This document shows positions 1 to 8,671 of a stretch of DNA of 64,000 bases, piece after piece. Numbering within the stretch: the stretch's first letter is position 1; each line of letters starts with the position of its first letter. The notes beneath the pieces were generated by a model that was given only the letters and a program-made list of their open reading frames with translations, had not been told where the DNA came from and did not search any database. The DNA lies in the NCBI RefSeq assembly GCF_028368995.1, contig NZ_JAQNDL010000001.1, positions 3,684,001-3,748,000 of the forward strand. The letters are read 5' to 3'. Origin of the DNA: Nannocystis bainbridge. GTDB lineage: Bacteria > Myxococcota_A > Polyangia > Nannocystales > Nannocystaceae. Both the position numbers and the translations under genes were made by a program.

Positions 1-1
1 G

Positions 2-1285
2 GTCAACAAGGCCGAGATCCAGGTCATCCTCATCGGCCGCCACGACCGCGGCTTCGGCCAGCGCGACGCCATGCAATGGGTCCGCGACCGCATGACCGGC
101 ATCGACGGCGTCCAGGTCACCGTCGCCGAGATCAACGCGCTCGGCGGCGACGGCGGCCGCAGCCAGCCGATCCAGTTCTCGATCCGCGGCAACGACCTCG
201 CCGAGCTCACCGCCGCCGCCACCGCCCTGCGTGACGAGCTGGCCCAGACCGGCAAGTTCGTCGACCTCGACGTCACCTTCCGCGGCGGCAAGCCCGAGCT
301 CGCCGTCCACGTCGACCGCAACAAGGCCGCCGACCTCGGCGTCCCGATCGCCTCTGTCGCCCGCACCATCCGCTCGCTCATGGCCGGCGACACCATCTCC
401 GACCTCAAGGACGGCTCCGACATCTACGACGTGATCGTGCAGATGCCCGAGGCGCAGCGGACCCAGATCGAGGCGCTCAGCAACCTCAAGGTCCGCGCCA
501 CCACCGGGCAGATGATCGACCTCGCCAGCCTGGTCTCGGTCGAGCGCGAGTCGGGCCCCAGCGAGATCGAGCGCCAGAACCGCCAGCGCCAGGTGCTGCT
601 GCTGGCCAACCTGCGCGACGCCACCCTCGGCGAGGCCCAGCAGATCCTCGACGAGGCCGCCGCCCGCGTCATCCCGGGCCACCTCAGCACCGGCTACATC
701 GGCAACGCCGAGATGATGAAGGAGTCGTTCGAGGCGATGCTGCTCGCGCTCGGCCTGGCGATCGTGCTCGTCTACATGATCCTCGCCGCCCAGTTCAACA
801 GCTTCGTCCAGCCGGTCGTCATCATGATCTCGCTGCCGCTGTCGGTCATCGGCGCCTTCGGCGGGATCTACCTCGCCGGCATGACCCTCAACGTGTTCTC
901 GTTCATCGGCCTCATCATGCTGATGGGCCTCGTCACCAAGACCGCGATCCTCCTGGTCGACTTCGCCAACGACGAGCGCAAGCGCGGGCAGGAGATCGTG
1001 CCCGCCCTCGTCAACGCCGGCCGCGTCCGCCTGCGCCCGATCGTCATGACCGCCGCCGCCACCATCTTCGGCATGGTCCCCGTCGCCCTGGCCCTCGGCG
1101 AGGGCGGCGAGGCTCGCGCGCCGATGGCCGTCATCGTCATCGGCGGCATGATCACCTCGACGGTCCTCACCCTCGTCGTCGTCCCGGTCTCCTACCTCCT
1201 GTTCGACCGCATGGTGACCGCCCGCTCGACCCGCTGGATCGCCCGCAAGCTGTTCGGCGACGCCCCGGCCGAGTCGCTCGACTAG
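2..1285 (+). CDS. RND efflux permease, C-terminal part (5' end outside window)
   Basis: The reading frame is open from the left edge, so the ATG at 71 is internal; about 427 codons are visible. This is the C-terminal ~40 % of an RND (AcrB/HAE1/CzcA-like) inner-membrane pump. A periplasmic porter part is followed by a block of hydrophobic helices beginning near EAMLLALGLAIVLVYMILA, with the conserved stretches GLVTKTAILLVDFAND and RLRPIVMTAAATIFGMVP typical of the second transmembrane half. Such pumps use proton antiport and work with a periplasmic adaptor and a TolC channel; the channel gene follows 144 bp downstream. The substrate cannot be told from this fragment. A perfect hairpin lies just after the stop. 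Confidence 0.93.
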   Translation, partial: VNKAEIQVILIGRHDRGFGQRDAMQWVRDRMTGIDGVQVTVAEINALGGDGGRSQPIQFSIRGNDLAELTAAATALRDELAQTGKFVDLDVTFRGGKPELAVHVDRNKAADLGVPIASVARTIRSLMAGDTISDLKDGSDIYDVIVQMPEAQRTQIEALSNLKVRATTGQMIDLASLVSVERESGPSEIERQNRQRQVLLLANLRDATLGEAQQILDEAAARVIPGHLSTGYIGNAEMMKESFEAMLLALGLAIVLVYMILAAQFNSFVQPVVIMISLPLSVIGAFGGIYLAGMTLNVFSFIGLIMLMGLVTKTAILLVDFANDERKRGQEIVPALVNAGRVRLRPIVMTAAATIFGMVPVALALGEGGEARAPMAVIVIGGMITSTVLTLVVVPVSYLLFDRMVTARSTRWIARKLFGDAPAESLD

Positions 1286-1295
1286 CAGGTACGAC

Positions 1296-1328
1296 ATGGC
1301 CTTCGGGACATGCTGTCCCGAAGGCCAT
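1296..1328. repeat. Perfect 15-bp-arm hairpin of the ACATGTCC palindrome family
   Basis: ATGGCCTTCGGGACA at 1296-1310 is exactly complementary to 1314-1328, with a 3-nt loop. It starts 10 bp after the RND stop codon. No T-tract follows, so it is either a non-canonical terminator or mRNA-stabilising hairpin, or a mobile palindromic repeat. It shares the GGGACATG/CTGTCCC core with many other sites in this window. Confidence 0.8.
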
Positions 1329-1429
1329 CCGCCGTCGCAGCCGCGACGGTCCTCTCGAAAATCTCACACTGTCACTTTGGCCCATCCAGGCGCCGCCCGT
1401 CGCGGCGGCGCCAGATCGAGCACTGCCGC

Positions 1430-2992
1430 ATGATCGCCATCGCCTCCCTCTTCGTGGTCGCCCTCGCCGCTCCGCCCGTCGACGCCGGCCCCGTGCCCGA
1501 CCCGCGCCGCGCCGCTGGCGTCGACTCGGCCGCCTCCCGGACCGTCGCCGTCGATGTCGCCGAGCTCGAGCAGATCCTGCGCGCGGGCCCGCTCGGCAAG
1601 GGCCTCGCCCCGGTGGCCGGCGGGCTCACCGACGACGCCGTCGCCGAGCGAGCGATCGCCGTGTCGCCGTCGCTGGCGATCAAGCAGGAGGCGATCGAGC
1701 GCGCCGCGGCCCGCGTCGACCAGGCGATCGTCAGCTTCTTGCCGACGCTCGGGGTCAAGGCCAGCTACTCGCGGCTGTCCAAGGCCGCGATCAACTTCGG
1801 CGGCGGCGCCAGCGTGGCCGCCGTCAACGGCCCGTCCGAGGGCGTCGCCCCGATCGTCGTCGGCGACTGCCCCGGCGGCGGGGGCCAGTGCGCGCTCGAT
1901 CCGGCCGGCGTGCCGCTCGTCATCACTCCGCCGTTCAAGATCCAGATCCCGCTCAACTCCTACTCGCTGTCGGCCAACCTCTCGGTCCCGATCTCCGACT
2001 ACATCCTCTCGCTCGCGCCCGCCCGCAAGGGCACCCTCGCCGCGCGCGAGTCGGCCGTGTTCGCCCGCGACGCCGAGCGCGTCAAGGTCCAGACCGACGC
2101 CCGCCTCGCCTATTACAACTGGCTGCGCGGCGTCGCCTCGCTGGTCGTCATCGAGGACTCGCTGCAGCGGACCCAGTCGCGCCTCGTCGACGCCGAGAAC
2201 CTGTTCGCCGCCGGCTCCGCCACCCGCTCCGACGTGCTCCGCGTCGACGCCCTCGTGTCGTCGCAGCAGGCCGCGATCGCCGACGCCCGCGCCTTCCGCA
2301 AGATCGCCGAGCGCAACCTCGCCGTCATGATGAACGAGCCGACCCGCGCCTACGACGTCGGCGAGGACATCCTCGCCCCGCCGCGCGACCTCGGCGAGCT
2401 GCCCACGGTCGACGACCTCATCGCCGAGGCCCAGGACAACCGCCTCGAGGTCCGCTCGCTCGAGCGCGCCGTCGACGGCACCCATCAGAACATCCGCGCC
2501 ACCCGGGCCGGCTACTACCCGCGCCTCGACGCCTTCGCCGACGCCCTGTACGCCAACCCCAACCAGCGGTTCTTCCCGCTGTCGCCCGTGTGGCGGGCCT
2601 CGTGGTCGGTCGGCGTGCAGCTCAGCTACACCATCAACCAGAGCCTGCGCACCAAGGCCCAGGTCCGCGAGCTCAAGACCAACAAGCGCGAGCTCGAGCT
2701 GCAGGCCGAGCAGTTGCGGCGCGCGATCGCCATCGAGGTCGCGCAGGCCTTCCACGACCGCGAGCGCGCCATCGCCGGGATCGAGCTCAGCACCCGCGGC
2801 CTGGCCTCGTCGGTCGAGGCCTACCGCGTCGCCAGCGAGAACTACAAGCAGGGCGCCGCGACCACCAACGAGATCATCGCCGCCGAGGGCGAGCAGGTGC
2901 AGGCGGCCCTGCGCGCCGTCAATTCGCGCATCGACCTCCACGTCGCCACCACCCGCCTGCTGTACGCGACCGGCCGCCTCAACCCGAAGTGA
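1430..2992 (+). CDS. TolC-family outer-membrane efflux channel
   Basis: Product of 520 aa. The start at 1430 is preferred over the upstream in-frame ATG at 1310 because 1310 lies inside the hairpin, and because 1430 begins a good signal peptide (MIAIASLFVVALAAPPVDAG). The mature part shows the TolC/OEP pattern: two related halves of long alpha-helices with Ala, Glu and Arg heptads (for example ERVKVQTDARLAYYNWLRG and QLRRAIAIEVAQAFHDRERA) and beta-strand segments around YSLSANLSVPISDY and SWSVGVQLSYTIN. It should form the outer-membrane exit duct for the upstream RND pump. The adaptor gene is probably left of the window. Confidence 0.9.
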   Translation: MIAIASLFVVALAAPPVDAGPVPDPRRAAGVDSAASRTVAVDVAELEQILRAGPLGKGLAPVAGGLTDDAVAERAIAVSPSLAIKQEAIERAAARVDQAIVSFLPTLGVKASYSRLSKAAINFGGGASVAAVNGPSEGVAPIVVGDCPGGGGQCALDPAGVPLVITPPFKIQIPLNSYSLSANLSVPISDYILSLAPARKGTLAARESAVFARDAERVKVQTDARLAYYNWLRGVASLVVIEDSLQRTQSRLVDAENLFAAGSATRSDVLRVDALVSSQQAAIADARAFRKIAERNLAVMMNEPTRAYDVGEDILAPPRDLGELPTVDDLIAEAQDNRLEVRSLERAVDGTHQNIRATRAGYYPRLDAFADALYANPNQRFFPLSPVWRASWSVGVQLSYTINQSLRTKAQVRELKTNKRELELQAEQLRRAIAIEVAQAFHDRERAIAGIELSTRGLASSVEAYRVASENYKQGAATTNEIIAAEGEQVQAALRAVNSRIDLHVATTRLLYATGRLNPK

Positions 2993-3003
2993 GCGCCCGT
3001 GTT

Positions 3004-4167
3004 ATGCATCGGCGTGACATGACCGGCGCCGACGACGACCCACGCGACGACGAGGACGACGAGGACGACGACGCCGACGAGCCGCCGCCCCCGCCCCCGG
3101 ACTTCACGCGCGAGCAGTTCCTCGAGTGGCGCTCGCCGCGATACGGCGCCGCCAACCCCGAGCGTCTTACCAATCCGGTGTGGACCTGGCTCGTGCGGGC
3201 CGGCGTCAACGCCTGGAGCGTCACCCGGCAATTCGACGGCCCCTCGGCCCTCGCGGCCGGCCCCGGCTGGTGCTTCGAGCGCTTCGGTCGCAGCACCACC
3301 GAGCTGCCCGACGGGCGCCAGATCCTCGTCGCCGGCGAGCACGAGGACTACTACGACCCCGACTTCTTCATCTACAACGACGTCGTCGTCCGCCACCCCG
3401 ACGGTCGCATCGACATCTTCGGTTACCCGCGCGACGTGTTCCCGCCGACCGACGGCCACTCGGCCACGCGCGTCGGCGACCGCATCATCCTCATCGGCAG
3501 CATCGGCTACCAGAACGAGCGCCGGCCCGGCCACACGCAGGTGCTCGCGCTCGACCTCGGGACCTTCGCCATCACCACCATCCCCACCGGCGGCGAGATG
3601 CCCGGGTGGATTCACGGCCACGGCGCCGCGCTGACCGACGACGGCCGCGCGATCGTGGTCCAGCGCGGCAAGCTCGAGCTCGGCGGTGACACCTCCCTCG
3701 TCGAGAACATCGACGACTGGCGGCTCGACCTCGACACCTGGCAGTGGCAGCGCCTCACCGATCGCCGCTGGCCTCGCTTCGAGCTCCACCGCGAAGACCG
3801 TCAGCGCAATCACCTGTGGGATCTGCGGCAAGCCTGCTGGTATCGCGAAGTCGGCTGGGGCGACCAGCTCGCGGAGCAGCTCGAGAAGCTCGACACGGCG
3901 CTCGGAGCCCCGCCCGACCTCGACCTCGCCGGGCAGCTGTTCCGCCCGTCCATCGCCCACGAGGTGCTCAAGGACGACGACGACGCGTACAACACCGTCC
4001 GCGTCCGCGTCGACGGCGTGGTCGTGCGCTTCGTCGACAACGGCCATTCGTTGCAGATGACCGTCGAGGGCGAGCTCCCCGAAGCCACGGTCCGAGCGAT
4101 CGCCGACGAGCTGCGGGCCAAGCTCGAGCTGCTCGAGCGGACGTCCTATACCTCGAAGCGGCTGTGA
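3004..4167 (+). CDS. Hypothetical protein with acidic N-terminus and kelch-like repeats
   Basis: Product of 387 aa; starts at ATG 3004, with an in-frame ATG at 3019 as alternative. No signal peptide. After a run of Asp/Glu and a Pro-rich stretch (residues ~8-32), the middle has repeated strands of the type GRQILVAGEHED, GDRIILIGSIGY and GRAIVVQRGKLE, in which a value is recalled, displayed and compared. This resembles kelch/galactose-oxidase-like propeller blades. The last ~100 residues form a separate mixed alpha/beta region rich in Glu/Leu. It starts 11 bp after the TolC stop, so it may be co-transcribed, but nothing ties it to efflux. Function unknown; probably cytoplasmic. Confidence 0.75.
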   Translation: MHRRDMTGADDDPRDDEDDEDDDADEPPPPPPDFTREQFLEWRSPRYGAANPERLTNPVWTWLVRAGVNAWSVTRQFDGPSALAAGPGWCFERFGRSTTELPDGRQILVAGEHEDYYDPDFFIYNDVVVRHPDGRIDIFGYPRDVFPPTDGHSATRVGDRIILIGSIGYQNERRPGHTQVLALDLGTFAITTIPTGGEMPGWIHGHGAALTDDGRAIVVQRGKLELGGDTSLVENIDDWRLDLDTWQWQRLTDRRWPRFELHREDRQRNHLWDLRQACWYREVGWGDQLAEQLEKLDTALGAPPDLDLAGQLFRPSIAHEVLKDDDDAYNTVRVRVDGVVVRFVDNGHSLQMTVEGELPEATVRAIADELRAKLELLERTSYTSKRL

Positions 4168-4326
4168 TTCACGCCGGCGCTGTCGCCCTTCCTCCGACAT
4201 CGCCGGCCGTGAACCACGCATCCTGGTGCGGCCTGCAAAATTTCGTGCGTCGCGGCGGCTCCCGATGACCGGAAGCGGCGGGAGCCTGCACTACCTCCCA
4301 GGTCCCTCGTCGGCCCCGGGCTCGTG

Positions 4327-4881
4327 ATGACGTCGCCACGCTCTTCTTCCACCACCAACGCGAGCGCCTGGCTGGCGCTGCGCGACTACCTCGCCGACGC
4401 CTACAACAATCAGGACATGCGGCTCCTGCTCGAGCTGACGCTGCTCGCCGAGGCGGGTTCGCGGCTGCCGGACGAGCGGGTCTCGCCGCACGAGTTCGCC
4501 CACAACCTCTGCAGCCTCATCCAGCGCCACTCCGGCTACCCGGTGCCGGAGTTCTGGAAGCAGCTGGCCGACGACAGGCCCCTGCGCGCCCCCGAGGTCT
4601 ACAAGCTGCGCACGATCTTCGAGGCGGCCATGGCCGCTTCGGGTCGGCCCCCGCCGCCCCCGCCGAAGCCGCCCCGTCGCCGTCCGTTCACCGCGCCGCC
4701 GCTGCTCACCGCCGCTCTGATCACCGCCATCGGCGCCGGCACGGCCTACTGCGCCGCGACCCGCAACGGCGACTCGCTGATCCCCAAGAGCACGATCATG
4801 TGCAACGACGGCACGCCCTCGCCGACCTGCACCGAGCCTCACGGCGGCTGCTGTTCGACCCACGGCGGCATCAAAAAATAG
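4327..4881 (+). CDS. Putative effector-associated-domain (EAD-like) membrane protein with DUF3761-like Cys tail
   Basis: Product of 184 aa; ATG 4327 chosen, with GTG 4324 immediately before it. Residues ~12-90 form a small all-helical domain (LRDYLADAYNNQDMRLLLEL then PEFWKQLADDRP). By pattern this resembles the bacterial death-like/effector-associated domains that recruit partners in conflict systems. A Pro/Arg-rich linker follows, then one transmembrane helix (~residues 120-140). A short Cys-rich end (CNDGTPSPTC then GGCCSTHGGI) looks like the DUF3761 motif. The likely topology is an adaptor domain inside and a disulfide-bonded tail outside. Assignment is by eye and tentative; no protease, TIR or kinase partner is adjacent. 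Confidence 0.6.
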   Translation: MTSPRSSSTTNASAWLALRDYLADAYNNQDMRLLLELTLLAEAGSRLPDERVSPHEFAHNLCSLIQRHSGYPVPEFWKQLADDRPLRAPEVYKLRTIFEAAMAASGRPPPPPPKPPRRRPFTAPPLLTAALITAIGAGTAYCAATRNGDSLIPKSTIMCNDGTPSPTCTEPHGGCCSTHGGIKK

Positions 4882-4952
4882 CCTGAACGACCTTACCGCT
4901 CGCGCGACGGCGCCGCGATCGCTCGCGGCGTCGTGATGGATCTCTGTTGCCC

Positions 4953-5525
4953 ATGCACGACCACGACCACGCCAACAGCCTCTCGATCGGCGGACCGAAC
5001 GGCATACGCATCTCCGCACCGGCAGCCCCTGCGCGTCGAACCTCGGACGCACCGACCCGCCTCGCCGACCCGCGCACCAGCGTCGCGGTCCAGCGCGGCC
5101 TGGCGGCGCACGGCCGGCTCATCGTCGGCGGCGTGGCGATCCTCGGCGGCGTCGTCCTCCTGTCGTGGCTCGCGCTCGTCAGCAGCCTCGCGCTTCCGGG
5201 CCTGTTGGTGCTGCCCGGCGTGGTCGCTGCCGCGGCGCTGTGGATCGCCGCCGCCGTGATCCACGTGATCGCGCGCGACAGCCGGCGCTCGCTCGCCGCG
5301 GCGCGCGAGCAGCGGATCCTCGCCCTCGCCGCGCGCACGCCCGGCCCGCTGACCGTCGTCGAGGTCGCGCGCGCGCTCGACCTCTCGCTCGCCGACGCCG
5401 AGGCCGCCCTGACCGCCATGAGCCGCGGCGGCCACATGGACGCCGACATCGACCTCGACAGCGGTCGACTCCAGTTCTCCCTCGCAGCCCGCCCCGCATC
5501 CCTCGCCCAGGACCTTCGCCCATGA
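4953..5525 (+). CDS. Small membrane protein with C-terminal winged-helix-like region
   Basis: Product of 190 aa (ATG 4953; an in-frame TTG at 4947 is possible). A His/Asp-rich N-terminus (MHDHDHAN) is followed by two adjacent hydrophobic helices at ~residues 55-105. A cytoplasmic tail comes next, where residues ~120-165 (ILALAARTPGPLTVVEVARA then LADAEAALTAMSRGG) read like a helix-turn-helix module separated from the membrane by a short Arg-rich linker. The stop overlaps the start of the TM2 gene by ATGA, so the two are translationally coupled. The same type of winged-helix plus membrane anchor often accompanies TM2 proteins in myxobacteria (recollection, not checked). Exact role unknown. Confidence 0.75.
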   Translation: MHDHDHANSLSIGGPNGIRISAPAAPARRTSDAPTRLADPRTSVAVQRGLAAHGRLIVGGVAILGGVVLLSWLALVSSLALPGLLVLPGVVAAAALWIAAAVIHVIARDSRRSLAAAREQRILALAARTPGPLTVVEVARALDLSLADAEAALTAMSRGGHMDADIDLDSGRLQFSLAARPASLAQDLRP

Positions 5526-6028
5526 ATCAACTATCGACCTTGCCGCCCCCGCGCTCGCCCGCCCCTGCTCCGCTCGCAACCCCGCCGGTGTTCGACCCGC
5601 GGTGGGCCCAGGCGATGCAGGCCGGCCCCGGCCAGCAACCCATGGCCTCTCCGCCTCAAGGCCAGGCGCAGGCGTTCGGCCAGCCCGGGGCCATGCCCGC
5701 CCAGAACATGATGTACCCGGCCCAGGGCTATCCGCAGCCGATCAACATCGTCGTCCAGAACACCAACACGATGACGCAGGGCCCGGCCGCCGGGGCGCTC
5801 GTGCGGGTCGCCGATCGCAACAAGTGGGTCGCCGCGCTCCTGGCCTTCTTCCTCGGCGGCTTCGGCATCCACAAGTTCTATCTCGGCCAGACCGGCATGG
5901 GCATCGTCTATCTGCTGTTCTTCTGGACGCTGATCCCGATGGTCATCAGCCTGATCGAGACCTTGCTGCTGGTCCTCGCCAGCCAGCGCGAGTTCGACGT
6001 GCGCTTCAACTCGCGGCTGGCGCGCTGA
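5522..6028 (+). CDS. TM2 domain-containing protein
   Basis: Product of 168 aa. The first ~95 residues are Pro/Gln/Ala-rich and disordered. They are followed by a clear TM2 domain: a basic residue cluster (DRNKW), helix 1 (VAALLAFFLGGFGIHKFYLG), the turn QTGMGI and helix 2 (VYLLFFWTLIPMVISLIETL). The GGFGIHKFYLG motif is the family hallmark. TM2 proteins are small inner-membrane proteins of mostly unknown function. Translation is coupled to the upstream gene by ATGA overlap, with a weak AGGA ribosome site inside the upstream gene's end. Confidence 0.92.
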   Translation: MNQLSTLPPPRSPAPAPLATPPVFDPRWAQAMQAGPGQQPMASPPQGQAQAFGQPGAMPAQNMMYPAQGYPQPINIVVQNTNTMTQGPAAGALVRVADRNKWVAALLAFFLGGFGIHKFYLGQTGMGIVYLLFFWTLIPMVISLIETLLLVLASQREFDVRFNSRLAR

Positions 6029-6462
6029 GCGTCGAGCGAGTCGTGCCTGTGGCTCGCAGCCGGGGCCGCGTCGCCGCGCTGCAGGCCGCACGGCCGGTGA
6101 TTTGAATGCGCCGACTCGGCGCGATTGGCGGGTCCGAGCAATCGCGCTCGCCGGCGGCGAATGTCCGCACCTCGCGCGCGTGACGGCGCCGTCACCTCGC
6201 GCCGGTCCCGCTCCTGCGGCGAACTCGGCTTTCGCCATCGGGGCCGCAGGCGCCCGCGAATGTGCACTGGGCGTGAACGCGCGCGCGGTCGGGCGAACTC
6301 GGCGTCGCTGCGCAGCATCGCCCACGCGCGGAAGCGTGCGCGCGCGGATCTTCGTGTCCGCGGGCGCAGCTTCGCATTCGAAGTCGCCGCGCAATCGCCC
6401 GTGTTGACGCCGTCTCGCCGCTCCACCTATCTTGCGAAACGAGGGCCTGAGGCCCCCGAGCG
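6029..6462. other. Intergenic region, 434 bp, no gene seen
   Basis: Between the TM2 gene and vgrG. Arg/Ala-rich open frames exist on both strands, but none has a start with a ribosome site, protein-like composition or recognisable motif. It should hold the vgrG promoter; no clear -10/-35 or sigma-54 element could be assigned. Confidence 0.5.
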
Positions 6463-8604
6463 ATGGCTGTCGACGTTACCAATCCCACTTCGGTGCTGCA
6501 ATCCAGCGACGCGATCTTCACCCTCGACGTCGGCGGCGCCTCGCTGCGGGTGGTCCGCTTCAGCGGCCGCGAGGCGATCTCGAGTCCGTTCGAGTTCCGC
6601 ATCGAGGTCGCCGGCATCGACCTCGACACCGAGGGCGTGCTCGGCCAGACGGCGGTGCTCACGATCGAGGGCGCCGAGGCTGCGCGCCACGTGCACGGCA
6701 TCGTCTACGACGCCGAGTACATCGGCCACACCCGCGAGTTCGACCTCTACGAGCTCAAGGTCGGGCCGTCGGCGCACCTGCTGCTGCACCGCAGCGACTG
6801 CCGGATCTTCCAGGACAAGACCACCGAGCAGATCGTCAGCGAGGTGCTGACGCGGGCCGGCCTCGGCAAGGACCGGTTCCGGTTCGCGCTGACGGGCAAG
6901 TACAGCCCGCGCAACTACTGTGTGCAATACCGCGAGACCGACCTCGCCTTCGTCAGCCGCCTGCTCGAGGAGGACGGGATCTGCTACTGGTTCGAGCACG
7001 ACGAGGGCAAGCACGTGTGGGTGATGGCCGACAGCAGCCAGGCCCACCCGGCGATCGCCGGTGACTCGACCGTGTGGTTCAACCCGCCGGACGGCGCGAT
7101 CCAGGACCGCGAGCACGTCAAGGGCTTTCGCTTCGGCGGACGGATCCGCACCGGCACCGTCTCGCTGCGCGACAAGAACCTCCACAAGACCGACCAGAAC
7201 ATGGAGGTCAAGGAGACCGGCAAGGCCAAGCCCGAGCTCGAGGCCTACGACTTCCCCGGCGAATATCAGGACCCCGGCCGCGCCGGCCCGCACGAGGGCC
7301 AGATGCTGGCGAAGATCCGGCTCGAGGAGCTGCAGGCCGCGCGGCGCCGCGGCGAGGGCGTCAGCGACTGCCCGCGGCTCACGCCCGGCATGACGATGAC
7401 GCTCGCCGGTCACTCGCAGCAGGAGCTCAACACCCAGTACCGCATCGTCGAGGTCCAGCACCGCGGCGAGCAGCCGCAGGTGCTCGACCACGACGGCCAG
7501 GAGGCCAGCTCGTACGACAACACCTTCGCCGTCACCGAGCTCAAGGTCCAGTTCCGGCCGGCCCGCGTCACCCAGCGGCCGGTGATGCGCGGCCTGCAGT
7601 CGGCGGTGGTCACCGGGCCCGAGGGCGAGGAGGTCCACGTCGACAAGTACGGCCGCGTGCGCATCCAGTTCCACTGGGACCGCGAGGGCGCGTTCGACGA
7701 CACCAGCACCTGCTGGTGCCGCGTCAGCCAGCTGTGGGCCGGCAACGGCTGGGGCGCGATGTTCATCCCGCGCATCGGTCACGAGGTGTTGGTCGATTTC
7801 CTCGAGGGCGACCCCGACCGGCCGATCATCACCGGGCGCATCTACCACGGGCAGAACGAGGTGCCGTACCCGCTGCCCGAGCAGAAGACCAAGAGCACCA
7901 TCAAGTCCGACAGCTCGCTCGGCGGCGGCGGTTACAACGAGTTCCGCTTCGAGGACAAGAAGAAGGAGGAGCAGATCTTCCTCCACGCCGAGCGCAACAT
8001 CGACGTGCGCGTCAACAACGACGCCTTCTCGACGGTGTGGAACAACTCGCACGTGACCGTCGGCCACGACGAGGGCGGCACCGCCGGCGACAGCTTCGTC
8101 CAGCTGTTCCACGACCACCACCTGAAGATCCACCGCAACACCAAGGCCCACCTCGGCGGCGACGTCGAGCTGCTGATCGGCGGCATCGACGGCGTCGGCC
8201 GCCTCGACATGCACACGCTCGGCGACAAGCTCGAGCTGATCGACGGCGACCGCCACGAGCACACCCGCAAGAACACGCTCGAGAAGGTCGACGGGCACGT
8301 CTCGCGGATCGTCGACGGCAACGAGCAGACGACCATCGGCGGCCGCCTGGCGATCGAGGCCGCCGACGAGATCCACCTGCGCTCGAGCAAGATCGTGCTC
8401 GACGCCGGCAGCGGCCTCACGATCCAGGGCCCCGGCGGGTTCATCACCATCAACGCCGGCGGCATCTACATCAAGGGCAACATGGTCTACATCAACAGCG
8501 CCGGCGCGCCGCTGCGCGGGACCGACGCCGCCCCCAACACCGCGAGCGACGCCAACGACGCCGCCCCGACCGCGGCGACGCCGTCCGAGCGCGGCTCGAA
8601 GTGA
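6463..8604 (+). CDS. vgrG: VgrG / TssI-type spike protein (orphan)
   Basis: Product of 713 aa, normal for a VgrG without a fused effector. Residues ~20-380 form the gp27-like base (early motif LRVVRFSGREAISSPFEFRI, then YRETDLAFVSRLLEEDGICY with the canonical YxE...FxxRLxEEEGI pattern). The gp5-like OB fold lies at ~390-480 (EVHVDKYGRVRIQFHWDREG, SQLWAGNGWG, PRIGHEVLVDFLEGDPDRPI). The C-terminal beta-helix needle follows (EDKKKEEQIFLHAERNIDVR). The protein trimerises to tip a contractile injection tube, either a type VI secretion system or a related particle. No tube, sheath, baseplate, chaperone, PAAR or toxin/immunity gene lies nearby, so it is an orphan whose apparatus must be elsewhere. 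Confidence 0.95.
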   Translation: MAVDVTNPTSVLQSSDAIFTLDVGGASLRVVRFSGREAISSPFEFRIEVAGIDLDTEGVLGQTAVLTIEGAEAARHVHGIVYDAEYIGHTREFDLYELKVGPSAHLLLHRSDCRIFQDKTTEQIVSEVLTRAGLGKDRFRFALTGKYSPRNYCVQYRETDLAFVSRLLEEDGICYWFEHDEGKHVWVMADSSQAHPAIAGDSTVWFNPPDGAIQDREHVKGFRFGGRIRTGTVSLRDKNLHKTDQNMEVKETGKAKPELEAYDFPGEYQDPGRAGPHEGQMLAKIRLEELQAARRRGEGVSDCPRLTPGMTMTLAGHSQQELNTQYRIVEVQHRGEQPQVLDHDGQEASSYDNTFAVTELKVQFRPARVTQRPVMRGLQSAVVTGPEGEEVHVDKYGRVRIQFHWDREGAFDDTSTCWCRVSQLWAGNGWGAMFIPRIGHEVLVDFLEGDPDRPIITGRIYHGQNEVPYPLPEQKTKSTIKSDSSLGGGGYNEFRFEDKKKEEQIFLHAERNIDVRVNNDAFSTVWNNSHVTVGHDEGGTAGDSFVQLFHDHHLKIHRNTKAHLGGDVELLIGGIDGVGRLDMHTLGDKLELIDGDRHEHTRKNTLEKVDGHVSRIVDGNEQTTIGGRLAIEAADEIHLRSSKIVLDAGSGLTIQGPGGFITINAGGIYIKGNMVYINSAGAPLRGTDAAPNTASDANDAAPTAATPSERGSK

Positions 8605-8671
8605 GCTGATCGCGACGGCCCGCGGCGGCCCGATCGGGTCGCTACCGCGGGCCGCGTTCACCCGGCCGGGC

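Noticed and set aside
1364..2941. 525-codon minus-strand frame antisense to the TolC gene
   Set aside because: Low-complexity Asp/Gly/Arg/Val composition and no start context; the sense strand has a signal peptide and TolC pattern.
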